Shown here one piece after another: positions 9,139 through 17,982 of a stretch of DNA of 38,535 nucleotides. Numbering within the stretch: the first letter of the stretch is position 1; every line of letters begins with the position of its first letter. Below the pieces are notes generated by a model that did no database searches, was not told the origin of the DNA, and was given only the letters and a program-made list of their open reading frames with translations. The DNA is from Chara braunii (Eukaryota > Streptophyta > Charophyceae > Charales > Characeae): NCBI GenBank assembly GCA_003427395.1, contig BFEA01000260.1, positions 1,678,959 to 1,717,493 of the forward strand, written 5' to 3'. Made by a program: the position numbers and the translations under genes.

Positions 9139-9462
9139 ATGGCTTTGCACGGGTATAGACCCTGCTATTGGTACCACCAGATTCCGTGGAAGCCTATGTC
9201 CGGGGAGGGGCCCTGGATTACGACTATACTTAACTACGACGGGGGAGACGAGCTAAGACTGAGGATCAACGTGGAGGGAGGAAAAAAGGAGGAGATGCGG
9301 ACTGATGGAAAGCTACAGGACGCTATCACAGAGATGAAAGATCGTGTGGAAAGGCGCTGCAGAAGGGACGGTGTGCCGNCGAAAATGCAGGTAACGGTCT
9401 CATATCATGAGACCGAGACTTCGATGGACACGGCGGACTGGGAGCAGGCCCACCTGGAATGA
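9139..9462 (+). CDS. LTR-encoded small ORF, possible divergent family A member
   Basis: This is a 107-codon frame from ATG and is also intact in the other LTR (28687-29010). The N-terminus is aromatic-rich (YRPCYWYHQIPW). Residues 37-107 loosely follow the family A pattern: GDELRLRIN strand, a helix LQDAITEMKDRV, a strand KMQVTVSY, then a C-terminal DWEQAHLE comparable with VEQARTKAE of the 13326 ORF. One codon contains an N. The similarity is weak and was judged by eye. If correct, each LTR carries three family A genes. No function is known, and no signal peptide or membrane segment is visible. Confidence 0.4.
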   Translation: MALHGYRPCYWYHQIPWKPMSGEGPWITTILNYDGGDELRLRINVEGGKKEEMRTDGKLQDAITEMKDRVERRCRRDGVPXKMQVTVSYHETETSMDTADWEQAHLE

Positions 9463-10465
9463 GACTCAGGTGGAGAGAGCGAGATGAGCGAGGCCGAGGA
9501 CCGGGAGACGGACCTCAGGTCNTGGATCAGATCAGGNGAGATCCAGAGGCATCACCAAGCTGCGAAGCCGGTGGAAGAGNGACCTGAGCCCANNTCACGA
9601 CAGCTGANGCCCAGAGNCCGTGGGACTGGGGAAAAACAGGGCAAAGGGAAGAAACGTGCGTGAGGCGAGAGGGAATCGATACGCATGGCGACAGGGTCAG
9701 CAGCGAGTAGGCTGAGGCAGGGACGCGTGGCACGTGAGACATTCGACAGATGTCGTGNGAGAAAGNGAGAGAAGGTCAACGNGTGGAAGANAGGAGAGGA
9801 AGTTGACGTCAGCACTACAGACCACGCACTAGAATGTGGAGTGAGTGATTGGGACGTGTANAGTACTGGGGGCGACCCCCGAGGCAGTTACGCCCGTACN
9901 TGGTCGACGCGTGGCGTGGTCAAGGGACGAGAGAGTGCATGTTGGCGAGAGGAGGGCGCAAGTATGTTGATGTCAACACGAGCCCGGGTCTTCACGTTCT
10001 TCACCCACTCTGCTGGGGCAGGCAATTGGAGAGTGGCGTGTGGNCGGTACTCNTNAGCAACTGAGAGCCGAGGAGAGGAAGGCTAGCTGCGGCCTACTAG
10101 CAACGCAGAGGGGAGAGGGAATTGATGGATGACATTTGGCCGCCATTGGACCTAGCTCAGAAGCAAAGAAAAGCGACCCACCAAAGTGAGCTCCTGGGTG
10201 TAGTAAGACCGCTCCCTCTCAACTTCTCCATGGANAGTAAGGAGGCGNNNGACAGTTAGAGGGGGCCGCGGCTCTTCTTGGTGCGCATTGGAGGGCGCGA
10301 GTTGAACTTGACGCGATTGACTCCAACCATAGTTTTTCGCTCCAGCAGGATACTCTTCCGTTAGGTGAGCAAAGCCTGACTACACTGTGGGGGTCTTGGT
10401 GCAAAGCTTAAACTAAGTGTGCACATGCGTTCCCCCAGCCTTGGCACCATCGCTATTGGCCAGTA

Positions 10466-10990
10466 ATGTGTATACTTAGGCGAGACGCGACAACCAAGAA
10501 ACAGCAGAAGTACGCAATGGGCTCGGGTCTGTGTGACACACGTCTCCACGGAAATCTGCAGAGAAAAGAAGGATTCGACATCGTTTTCTTTTCCGGGGGT
10601 GCATATGAGACTTTAGGGGCAAGTCATGACTTATGTGGTAGAGGTGGCAGAGTGTCAAGAGTCGTGAGTAATTGTTTGACGTCAGGGAGCCCGAGTGTGA
10701 AAGAGAGAAAAAGAGCATTTAGAGGAGACGACCTGGGAGGACTCTTGCACAAAACATGTGATGGCAATTATTGTGCGCCACATTCTCTCGTGTTGTGGAC
10801 ACTTGCTAGGCGTCACGGGAGAAGTCCTCAGGCGGGGAGTGCGGGATACGTCCTCTATTGGAGAGAACAAGCGAGGGAAGACAGGAGGGAAAAGTTGCTC
10901 CTGTTGAAAAAAAGAAGACTCTATTTACCTGGTCCGTCTGCGCCCAGTCTCCTTTTTACGAACGTCGGTCATTCACCATCCGAGGGTTAA
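10466..10990 (+). CDS. Unrecognised 174-codon ORF in the 5' LTR
   Basis: This frame starts at an ATG and is present identically in the 3' LTR (30014-30538). The product is basic, with a KEGFDIVFFSGGAY segment, Cys residues spread through the middle and a strongly basic C-terminal third (REQAREDRREKLLLLKKRR). No domain is recognised. The identical copies cannot test for selection, because this tract appears to be shared assembly consensus. Overlapping frames exist on the other strand. It may be a chance open frame. Confidence 0.28.
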   Translation: MCILRRDATTKKQQKYAMGSGLCDTRLHGNLQRKEGFDIVFFSGGAYETLGASHDLCGRGGRVSRVVSNCLTSGSPSVKERKRAFRGDDLGGLLHKTCDGNYCAPHSLVLWTLARRHGRSPQAGSAGYVLYWREQAREDRREKLLLLKKRRLYLPGPSAPSLLFTNVGHSPSEG

Positions 10991-13325
10991 TCAGGCAGAT
11001 CGATTAGTAAGAGCGGCCCATGGTAGGGGCCTTGTCAGAGCTAGTCTTATTCGTATAATGGGAAGGTGCTCGAAGGCTTGGTAAGGGGGATTAAGAAAAG
11101 CATTAATGACATTGCTGTTGAGAACCTTCTGAAAAGTTTTTCTGTCCTCATTTTGACGAAGCTTCCAGATAAGATCCCAAATAACTCTGAATAATTTCCC
11201 TCCTTCCTATCGCCTATTCTATTTTCTTTTCCTAATCGGTTGAATCGGTTTGATTGATTAGGCCGGCCGATCGGGCTGTGTAAGTGAGGAAACGACAGGT
11301 TCACTATAAACAAGGTATATCAGAGTGAGAAAGTAATACCAGCTTATGGCTACAGCTAAGATACACCAGGAAGGAGATGGCCATGAGCGAGCAGCTGGCT
11401 AAAAGGATCGGGGAAACTAAGAGAAATTTTGATTTTATTGGTATGTTGTGCGTCATTGTGATTTCCTATTGAGTGTGTCAATCTCTGGAGAGACTCGCTC
11501 TGCTGCTGGTAGAACCGGAGTCACTTTGTTCTGCTTTGCATGCCTGATAGTGAACTGTCTTGAAGTGTTTGATTAGCGTCTGCTCTCTCACCCCCTGCAT
11601 GTTTGACTCAGTGAGAGTAGGAACAATGAGGATAAACGGAATATGGTTCCTTCGTTACTCATGTAACCACCTGATCCTCTATTTACATAGGTCTACGTAC
11701 GCTCCTTTGATCGGACGCGAGCATGTACACATAAGTTTGTGCATGCCCTGTGTCTAATTGCGCATTCGCCTGCTTGATCGGGCAAACGAACAGTTGAACA
11801 CATACGCCTACTAGGTTAGAGATCGTACGATTTCAAGGAAGCATGAATGTATAGACTCTTGCAGGGGTTTTGAGAAAAACTTTATTTAGGCTTATTGAAG
11901 AGAAAATTATGCCTGGTCGGATTTGCAGCACTCTTCCCTACGTATAGATGGGGAAGAGGAAAACAACGCTAAGAAAGATCTCTTATCTCATCGCAAAGTT
12001 TTTACTAGATGGTGATTAAGAACGTACAAGTCTGGGATTGAGTGAAAACCGCAAGTAAGGTCAAGATTTCTTGTGATAGTTGGCGGGGCTTCAAACATGC
12101 TGTGTCTTGCTCTAATTGTGCCCTCGCTCTGTTAAGGCTGGTTTATTGAATGGTCTACCGATGGTTGGTGGAGAGTGGGTCCTGAACCAACTTATCTTGG
12201 ACTTGACCTTTTCCCGTCTGGGCGCGAATGCTTGAGTCTTTACTTCTAAGCAGATGATACCGAGCCCGGCCAAACCCCTGCGCTCGATTTAAAAGGCTAG
12301 ACGCAGATGCGGATACAGCCCAGAATCATTACCATGAGCGAGGGGGCATGCGTTAAAAGAGGATCTCTTGAAAGTCTAGTTGGTAGTAGGAGCTCACGCC
12401 GGTGAGGTGTTAGAGGTTCTACCAATCGAAGGCATTCACTTCTGATAACGCCCAGTATCTCGCTGGTGTAAGGCTAGATTCGACTGTGAATGAGTGGAAT
12501 ACCAAGTCTGAAACAGTGAATCTCATGGCAGAATTGTCGTTAGCCGTATCCTTAGGAAACTCTGTTTCCTGTGATGGAGATAAGACCCGTGGATTCTCAG
12601 TAAAACCACGCAGTAGACTTCTGGTCTGTCAGCAAAACGGTCACGAAAGTTGAGGGTTGTTCTGATTGATCAGAGATTGTGGCCAACAAAACGGTTCAAC
12701 TCACAAAAGTCGAGAGAGACCATACTAATTGTGGGCAGGAGCCGCGTTTATGGATGTTGAGATGGTCGGGCACCTTGGGCTTGGACCGGATATGTCAAGC
12801 CTAACACACAGCGGATTTCAATTACAAAAGGAATGCATCGCAGAAAGTGGTCTCCTCTCTGAACAAGTGTTTACAGTTCACTGTCCCTGACTTACCATGT
12901 GAGAATCAATCAGCAAGATACGAAAGTGCTTTCCTCTGACGTCACTGTTGTGACGCCTTGGGCCCAACACGAACGGGATCTGCCATATTACCACTTGGAA
13001 GAGAGATTTTCCTACAGATTACACCCTGGTCCAATCTGCTATTCCCATACATACACAGGGTAAAGCTTTTCCTCTTTTGGGAGGGAAGTCACTTTTGACA
13101 GCACGTATTTCGTTCATGAGAGACGAGTTTTGATATCGTGAATCAGGCTAAAAGTAGGTCCTAGTCGGACATAAAGTGTGTTATAAGGGTATGGGCATCA
13201 AAGCGAACTAGCCTGCAAACCAGAGACTACCACCAACAAAATCCAAGCCCAGACTCTTAGTACCTAAAAACTCCAATGAGCTTCCGAGCTCGGATCGAAA
13301 AGCAAGTATAGTAAGACGGAGTAAA
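10991..13325. other. LTR middle portion without a supported gene
   Basis: No open frame has recognisable features. TATAAA at 11305-11310 (30853-30858 in the other LTR) is a possible promoter element. It is the clearest TATA match upstream of the ORFs at 13326-15364 and would place those ORFs inside the transcript leader. About 115 bp at about 12967-13082 is absent from the 3' LTR copy. Confidence 0.35.
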
Positions 13326-13574
13326 ATGGGGGATGAAAGTATGGTGAGAGTTACCTATTCGTTATATCGAGACAAAACAGACGGCAAGGAAGGGGGTGTT
13401 ACCGGAGTCTCACAATCCCTAATCGAGATGATGAGAGGACATGCGTTGGACCTTGAGAGAGGACAGAGTATTATCAAGTATAATGTCTACTTTTGTGGAT
13501 CGGATGGAAAACCGCACAGCACCTGCTCTTGGTTAGAGACGGTCGAGCAAGCAAGGACAAAGGCTGAACGGTAA
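13326..13574 (+). CDS. Family A small ORF, LTR copy 1 (unknown function)
   Basis: An 82-aa ORF from ATG. Predicted layout is an N-terminal beta-strand (MVRVTYSLY), a variable loop, a helix (SLIEMMRGHALDLERGQ), a strand (SIIKYNVYF) and a C-terminal helix (ETVEQARTKAE). It aligns without gaps to the ORF at 14355 (at least 22 of 82 identities, including MM at 35-36, AL at 40-41, Y52, TVE at 72-74 and AR at 76-77). Its helix-strand core also matches the internal ORFs at 17689 and 17983. The counterpart in the 3' LTR differs at about seven residues, including K51 where that copy and the 14355 paralogue have E. It is soluble, with no signal peptide. This family is not one I recognise. Confidence 0.68.
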   Translation: MGDESMVRVTYSLYRDKTDGKEGGVTGVSQSLIEMMRGHALDLERGQSIIKYNVYFCGSDGKPHSTCSWLETVEQARTKAER

Positions 13575-13654
13575 AAAGAAAAACGATCAGACGGTGTTCG
13601 AGCGAGGCGCCTGGATTATCAGAACTTTGACTCAGTGCTCTGAACGGTATTAGG

Positions 13655-13790
13655 CGGACTGTGTATTCTGGACAGTACTCAGAACTGTACTCGGAGCTGT
13701 TCTCGGAGCGGTTCTCAGGACAGTACTTGGGACTGCATTCAGAACAGTACTNAGAANAGTGCTCANAGCGGCAATCTGTGCACAAGATAG
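13655..13790. repeat. 12-bp minisatellite in the LTR
   Basis: About eleven degenerate units follow the pattern AxCxGTACTCxG (for example AACTGTACTCGG, AGCTGTTCTCGG). Read on the minus strand it gives a four-residue repeat of the SEYC/SEYS/PEYC type, which I treat as a by-product. Degraded CAGTxATCAG motifs continue to about 14760. It lies between the two LTR family A ORFs. The 3' LTR carries the same array at about 33117-33230. Confidence 0.75.
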
Positions 13791-14354
13791 CACTCAGTAC
13801 GGTACTTGGGGCAATATTCAGTGCTCAAAGCAGTAATCAGGGCAGCACTCAGAATGATGTTCAAAATGGTATTTAACTGCCCCTCAGTCATTACTTAANT
13901 GTTATATCAACCACTACTCAGTCATCTATTNAGTCGGCACTCAGCAACCATTCAGCAGTCAGAGACNGTGCATCAGAGTAAGCAATCACGGCGNCANCCA
14001 TCAGTCAGTAATCAAACCGCAGTCAATCAACTTCCTGATTAACATTCAATCGGTTCTTCGGAAAANTGCATCTAGATACAACAATCAGAGACACCAGTCG
14101 AAAACAGTNATCAGAGNGNGGCAGTNAGAGACAGCAACAAAGGCAGTGTCCGGAATAGCANTCAGACGCAGCTTTCCGGAGAACTGTATTCCGAAAACCA
14201 GTACCTTTAACTGTACTCAGATCAGTACTCGGACTCANCACTCTGAAATTGCAGAGGANACTGCAATCTACCCAAAGGNCTTCTCGTACCNGGGTCATCC
14301 AAGAGTCACCCGTTTCGAGTTGGTGATNTAATGTAGCGAGAATACNGCGAGAAT

Positions 14355-14606
14355 ATGGGCAGCANCAACACANTTAGAGTTTCCTGCTCGCTGTATCAGA
14401 GTGNTGAGGAGACCTGGAGGGAGAGCGCAGTGGAAGAGTACAATCAGCAGACAATCATGATGATGGAGTACGCTCTGACGCTGGTGAGAGATCACACTCG
14501 GATTGAGTATACTTATAATTTACATGACAAAAACGACACATTGTGCGCTACTATTTCCTCAGTGGGCACTGTAGAGGAAGCAAGGAAGGTTGTCCGGGAT
14601 TCTTAA
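14355..14606 (+). CDS. Family A small ORF, LTR copy 2 (unknown function)
   Basis: An 83-aa ORF starting ATG-GGC, with three codons containing N. It is a gap-free paralogue of the ORF at 13326: shared RV at 8-9, SLY at 12-14, MM at 35-36, AL at 40-41, R45, I50, Y52, TVE at 72-74 and AR at 76-77. The same strand-helix-strand-helix layout is evident (TIMMMEYALTLVRDHTRIEYTY). It lies about 200 bp upstream of the family B ORF and is repeated at 33808-34059 in the 3' LTR. Keeping the same length and fold-like pattern despite about 27% identity argues for past selection on the protein. Confidence 0.66.
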   Translation: MGSXNTXRVSCSLYQSXEETWRESAVEEYNQQTIMMMEYALTLVRDHTRIEYTYNLHDKNDTLCATISSVGTVEEARKVVRDS

Positions 14607-14800
14607 TGAGATAAGTTACGGGCAGACTGTAGAGAATTAGCTAGACTTCGAAACAACAGTTTTCAACATCCAATTCTCAGCAAAACAGTTTTCAGTAATC
14701 AGTCATTAGCAATCATTTAATCAGCAATCAATCACTAGCAATCAGTTTGGTAGTCAGTTTTCAGGGACCATCTGGTCAGTTTGTACTGGCAAGAGTACTC

Positions 14801-15364
14801 ATGAGCACAGTTCAGTCTGCCCCGATCAGTGAGTCAGTGCTGGTCAACCTTAATTGGATCTCATGCAAAGAGGCATTTCATTATCAGTATGTTAGTGTCA
14901 CTGGCTTCAGACAGGGAGGCTTATCAATCTTCATTGTCCAGACCAGTTTTGCTGATGGCACTATCCACGATCTGAGGCCTTACCTGAAGAAGGGCAAGGA
15001 GACTCATGAACTTTTCGATCCAGTCTGGATCTCAGCCATCGAATACCTTGAGCAGATAGAGAGGGAGCTCGATGAGAGTGGTACTACGTTGATCCGCGGC
15101 TTCGGGCCCATGCTTTATACTGACTATCCTAGGCCTCCAATCCCTTCTCTTCTCACTGATGGCACGAGTTGGCTGGACGTGATTGGTTTGGCAAAGAGGT
15201 ACATCTCTCCAGCAGTGATCGACATTGAGGCGTTGACTGAGCCCACCGAGTATCCTTACCTCAGACGAGGGGTCTTTTTAGTGGACGGGCTGCCTACATT
15301 GTGGGAGGAGTTTTGCTCTATGGTTAATTATCGTGTTATGTGCCTCGGATGGTCGTGCTTATAG
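14801..15364 (+). CDS. Family B ORF, LTR copy (unknown function)
   Basis: A 187-aa ORF from ATG 14801; the open frame extends back to 14747 without an earlier ATG. The family B core is present: CKEAFHYQYVSV, LSIFIVQTSFADG, IHDLRPYLKKG, then a helix (EYLEQIERELDE), RPPIPSL and DGTSWLDVIGLA. The three internal ORFs at 16280, 16683 and 17117 share the order [F-aromatic strand]-[V/I-rich strand]-[D-[IVL]-R-x-Y]-[helix]-[PPxP]-[W]. Cytosolic appearance, no membrane segment. The 3' LTR copy is broken by a 23-bp deletion, and the remaining LTR differences in this ORF are mostly amino-acid changing, which suggests no constraint after insertion. Confidence 0.7.
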   Translation: MSTVQSAPISESVLVNLNWISCKEAFHYQYVSVTGFRQGGLSIFIVQTSFADGTIHDLRPYLKKGKETHELFDPVWISAIEYLEQIERELDESGTTLIRGFGPMLYTDYPRPPIPSLLTDGTSWLDVIGLAKRYISPAVIDIEALTEPTEYPYLRRGVFLVDGLPTLWEEFCSMVNYRVMCLGWSCL

Positions 15365-15942
15365 CTTGTAGGCTACAGGTGGCATTTTGTCACGAAGCCT
15401 CAATCTCAGATTGTACGTGGGCGTGGGTCTCGGCACCAAAGAAAATCAGTGAAAAGAGAGATTGAGAGAGACTGACCAGAGGGATGAGTGAGGGCTCTTG
15501 AGAGGTGCTGACCATGCCCGTTTACATGTACTTTCAGAGATTATTATGAGTTCTCATTCTTCCCTCACTCAATTGCCCCTGTTTTTGCTCGAGTCAGTCA
15601 GTCTTATTTTCTGCATTATTCTTGTTTGATGATTGCCTTCGTGGATGTTTTTTCACAGTTATCAAAATCAGATTGACATAATTGATGCATGTACAACACC
15701 CCATAATTTATGATTATTATTTGCATAATTCTCTGCTGTTCCGAATCAAAATAAAAGATTCCTAAGACCAGGGACTTGCGAACACCGCAGTTGAAGGGTC
15801 TCGCTCGAAGCCGGACGCACACAACAGGAAGGGATTTGCATTATTTAATTTATTTATTTATTGCAATCACATACAAAATCCTGCGTGACAGCTTGTTGAC
15901 TTTCAGGTCGTCCGAAGCGACTTGACTAGAAAAAGTGCGACA
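15365..15942. other. 3' end of the 5' LTR, no gene
   Basis: AT-rich toward the end, with an ATTTAATTTATTTATTTATTG stretch near 15843-15863 and AATAAAA near 15750 that could serve as a polyadenylation signal. No supported ORF. The LTR ends at the CGACA at 15938-15942. Confidence 0.5.
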
Positions 15943-15946
15943 AAAA

Positions 15947-15964
15947 TGGTGTCTTTGTCGGGGA
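15947..15964 (+). promoter_or_regulatory. Primer-binding site, tRNA-Asp type
   Basis: TGGTGTCTTTGTCGGGGA begins 4 bp after the 5' LTR. The known plant tRNA-Asp site is TGGCGCCGTTGCCGGGGA, so 14 of 18 bases match. Three of the four differences are C to T, the transition expected from methyl-cytosine decay. Its position and the TGG start fix the LTR boundary. Confidence 0.78.
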
Positions 15965-15985
15965 CATGAAAAACTTTTCATGTCC
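15962..15985. repeat. Perfect 11-bp hairpin next to the primer-binding site
   Basis: GGACATGAAAA (15962-15972) is perfectly inverted at 75-85 of the same block (15975-15985) with only two bases between. It overlaps the last bases of the primer-binding site. In retroelement leaders such structures can act in dimerisation, packaging or primer placement. That role is inference here. Confidence 0.75.
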
Positions 15986-16279
15986 GGAACGAGCCGGGGT
16001 TAACATCATCTTTGAGCCTTGATTAGGACGTGAGAACTGTTGACATTTCTGTGAGCTTCATGTTAATTTTATTTATTCTCATTTAAGTCTTGATTTTCTT
16101 GAGAATCACGACGGCTAACTGTGATTTATTTTTCCTTGTGTGAGGTACCACACTGGATCGGGAAAAGGAGATTGACACTACTGACTGGAGAGAATCGAGC
16201 TTGACACCAGGTATGCCAAATTTTTGTCCAACACACTGAAAGAAAATTGAAAGGAAGATAGTGAGACGGATCAAGACAA

Positions 16280-16633
16280 ATGCTGGTCGACGGTGTTCTG
16301 AAAGATTTGTCAAAATTTGCTACAAGAGGGATATTTCCTTACAGGTATGAGGCTTGTTGGGGCTATCATTCTTGTGGCTCAACCATCAGTGTAGTGCTGA
16401 CTCACTTCTTGGAGGGAGATGTCTATGATATCCGCCCATATGTCAAGGAAGGAGACAGCAATGATGGTGATAATTTTAATTGGTTATGGGAGATCGTGAT
16501 CCAATTTATTTATGATGAAAGGACAGACTTGATCAAGCAAAAGAAAAAAGTGGAATGGGGTATAATGCCAGTAATATACAAGACTGTTTCAATCCCTCCT
16601 ATACCTGACAGCTATTGTGATGGGACTAACTGA
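16280..16633 (+). CDS. Family B ORF, internal copy 1
   Basis: First ORF of the internal cassette, 117 aa from ATG. It shows GIFPYRYEACWGY, STISVVLTHF, VYDIRPYVKEG (about residues 48-58), a helix and IPPIPDSYCDGTN. It stops at TGA 16631-16633 exactly where the LTR paralogue has Trp (DGTSW) and the 17117 paralogue has RRDW, so the stop is probably TGG-to-TGA decay. The frame stays open to a TGA at about 16690 that overlaps the next ORF. This ORF has the cleanest DIRPY motif of the family. Function unknown. Confidence 0.7.
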   Translation: MLVDGVLKDLSKFATRGIFPYRYEACWGYHSCGSTISVVLTHFLEGDVYDIRPYVKEGDSNDGDNFNWLWEIVIQFIYDERTDLIKQKKKVEWGIMPVIYKTVSIPPIPDSYCDGTN

Positions 16634-16682
16634 CTGCCGATAATCAACATGGTATTGACAAGAGAGAAAAGAAACGGTGGTC

Positions 16683-17117
16683 ATGAGAGCTGAAGAGATT
16701 TCAGCAGAAGTAATCAGACAAAGAAGGTCAAATTTTGACAGAGGTTCAGGTCCTAGTCAAGAGAAGATTGAAGGTCTCCTAAGGTCGTTGAATACTCTAA
16801 GCAAGAGAGAGGCATTTCCATATGAAGTTGTCAGATATAAGATGGTCGAGAGCGTATGGGAACAAGAACGATTATATGTACTGACATTCTATTTCACAGA
16901 TCTGGATGTGTATGATGTGAGAATCTATGTTCTAAAAGAAAGAAGTGCTAATGCGATGTATGAGAGATGCTGGGGATTTGCTGAAGAGGTAGTACTGAGA
17001 GAGAAAGAGAGGTTTGAGAGAGAGAACAAATGTTTCACGGGGTCGAATCGATTTACTGTCTTTGATGGATTCTCAGTACCTCCCTTACCTCATATCGATC
17101 TATCTAAGAACAACTGA
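16683..17117 (+). CDS. Family B ORF, internal copy 2
   Basis: A 144-aa ORF from ATG 16683; a GTG in the same frame lies 6 nt upstream. It has a longer charged N-terminal extension (EVIRQRRSNFDRG) than its paralogues, then KREAFPYEVV, RLYVLTFYFTD, VYDVRIYVLKE, a charged helix (FAEEVVLREKERFERE) and SVPPLPHIDL. Its stop overlaps the start of the next ORF as TGATG (17115-17119), the arrangement that permits termination-reinitiation. The C-terminal Trp segment seen in the LTR copy is absent. Function unknown. Confidence 0.7.
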   Translation: MRAEEISAEVIRQRRSNFDRGSGPSQEKIEGLLRSLNTLSKREAFPYEVVRYKMVESVWEQERLYVLTFYFTDLDVYDVRIYVLKERSANAMYERCWGFAEEVVLREKERFERENKCFTGSNRFTVFDGFSVPPLPHIDLSKNN

Positions 17118-17686
17118 TGTGCCATGATAAAGTTTGCATGGAAAGTGAAGAGAGTCCAAGAAGAATACTCTCAGTAGCCAGGATAACTACTGTGAGGGGT
17201 AGACTCTATGAGGTGATAGGGTGTGATAATCCTTTTGTGATCCTGAGATACGAGGCTTGTGAGAGAGGGCCGATAATATTTCACATCCCAGTAGTCAAAT
17301 TCCTGAGTACCGGCAGCCTAAACGTAAGGATTTATGTACCGGCAAGTCTAGAAAAGGAAGATGACTACTTGAAGTGTCAGACAGGTGCTTATATTAGTCT
17401 CATAAGGACCAAAGAGTGGCTTGAGAAGTTGAAAAGAAAAGTAACCTGGGGGAAAGAAGTAAGACAATTCGAGAGGCTTCCTGAGTTTTCAATTGCTAAG
17501 GGATTTGAAGGCAGGAGAGATTGGATGCCATTGTTGGAAGCCATTGCTGAGATTGGTAGAGCAAGAGAAAAAGACTCTACTGTGATAATAAAATCTCTAC
17601 TTTTGAGTACCTTTGAACACAAATTCGAGGTTCATGATTATGTCCAACATGAGATCTACCTTTCAGATGTTTCTTATGATGATTAG
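17117..17686 (+). CDS. Family B ORF, internal copy 3
   Basis: A 189-aa ORF from ATG with a full-length layout like the LTR copy. It shows NPFVILRYEACERG, IIFHIPVVKF, LNVRIYVPASLE (about residues 68-79), a helix with EWLEKLKRKVTWG and the C-terminal RRDWMPLLEAIAEIG, which corresponds to TSWLDVIGLAKRY of the 14801 ORF. The PPxP motif is degenerate (LPEFS). It starts inside the previous stop codon (TGATG) and ends 2 nt before the next ATG. Function unknown; no membrane segment. Confidence 0.7.
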   Translation: MCHDKVCMESEESPRRILSVARITTVRGRLYEVIGCDNPFVILRYEACERGPIIFHIPVVKFLSTGSLNVRIYVPASLEKEDDYLKCQTGAYISLIRTKEWLEKLKRKVTWGKEVRQFERLPEFSIAKGFEGRRDWMPLLEAIAEIGRAREKDSTVIIKSLLLSTFEHKFEVHDYVQHEIYLSDVSYDD

Positions 17687-17688
17687 CA

Positions 17689-17979
17689 ATGCCCAGTTTG
17701 ACTGAACAGTTGACTCTAGGAGTTGTGTTAGAAGGTAGAGTAGCCAAGGTAGAGGGGACACTTCGGATCTCTGACCGAAATCTTTCTACCCTGGATGAGC
17801 TTGAGTTTTTGCAGCCTTTCTTGGATTGCATGAGAGATTCTGCCTTGAGAATTACCACTGACCAGACTGAGATAAACTATCTATTAAAGGTGGTGAAAGT
17901 GGAAACTACTGAGAGGGTATCATATCACACTTTTCAGGAACGGGTCTCTCTTGCAAGAAGGATCAATAGTGGGATGTAA
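17689..17979 (+). CDS. Family A small ORF, internal copy 1
   Basis: A 96-aa ORF from an ATG two bases after the preceding stop. The N-terminal 40 residues are longer than in the LTR copies. The core MRDSALRITTDQTEINY (residues 48-64) matches MRGHALDLERGQSIIKY of the 13326 ORF at a constant offset (M, R, A, L, Q, I, Y shared). The C-terminal helix ends SLARRI, comparable to EQARTK. Function unknown. The match places the same family both in the LTR and in the internal cassette. Confidence 0.66.
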   Translation: MPSLTEQLTLGVVLEGRVAKVEGTLRISDRNLSTLDELEFLQPFLDCMRDSALRITTDQTEINYLLKVVKVETTERVSYHTFQERVSLARRINSGM

Positions 17980-17982
17980 ACA

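Larger units (their letters stand above)
7520..15942 (+). repeat. 5' LTR of the giant element (8,423 bp)
   Basis: It begins TGTCG and ends CGACA. It matches 27068-35372 along its length, with a few percent substitutions in most parts. Two tracts (about 9190-11812 and 13875-14918) are nearly identical, including the positions of many Ns. Relative to the 3' LTR it keeps about 115 bp near 12967-13082 and 23 bp near 15029-15051. It contains the sense ORFs at 9139, 10466, 13326, 14355 and 14801 and a 12-bp minisatellite. The U3/R/U5 borders cannot be placed from sequence alone. Confidence 0.92.

Noticed and set aside
13474-13785. Cys/Ser/Glu/Tyr repeat protein on the minus strand of the LTR
   Set aside because: It is a translation of the 12-bp minisatellite and is antisense to a better-supported ORF.
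13655-14760. CRISPR-like array
   Set aside because: Units are 12 bp, degenerate and without unique spacers, in a eukaryotic retroelement.
16631-16633. UGA read as tryptophan (genetic-code change)
   Set aside because: TGA, TAG and TAA all occur at positions expected to be Trp or Gln, and frameshifts are present as well, so ordinary decay explains the pattern better.
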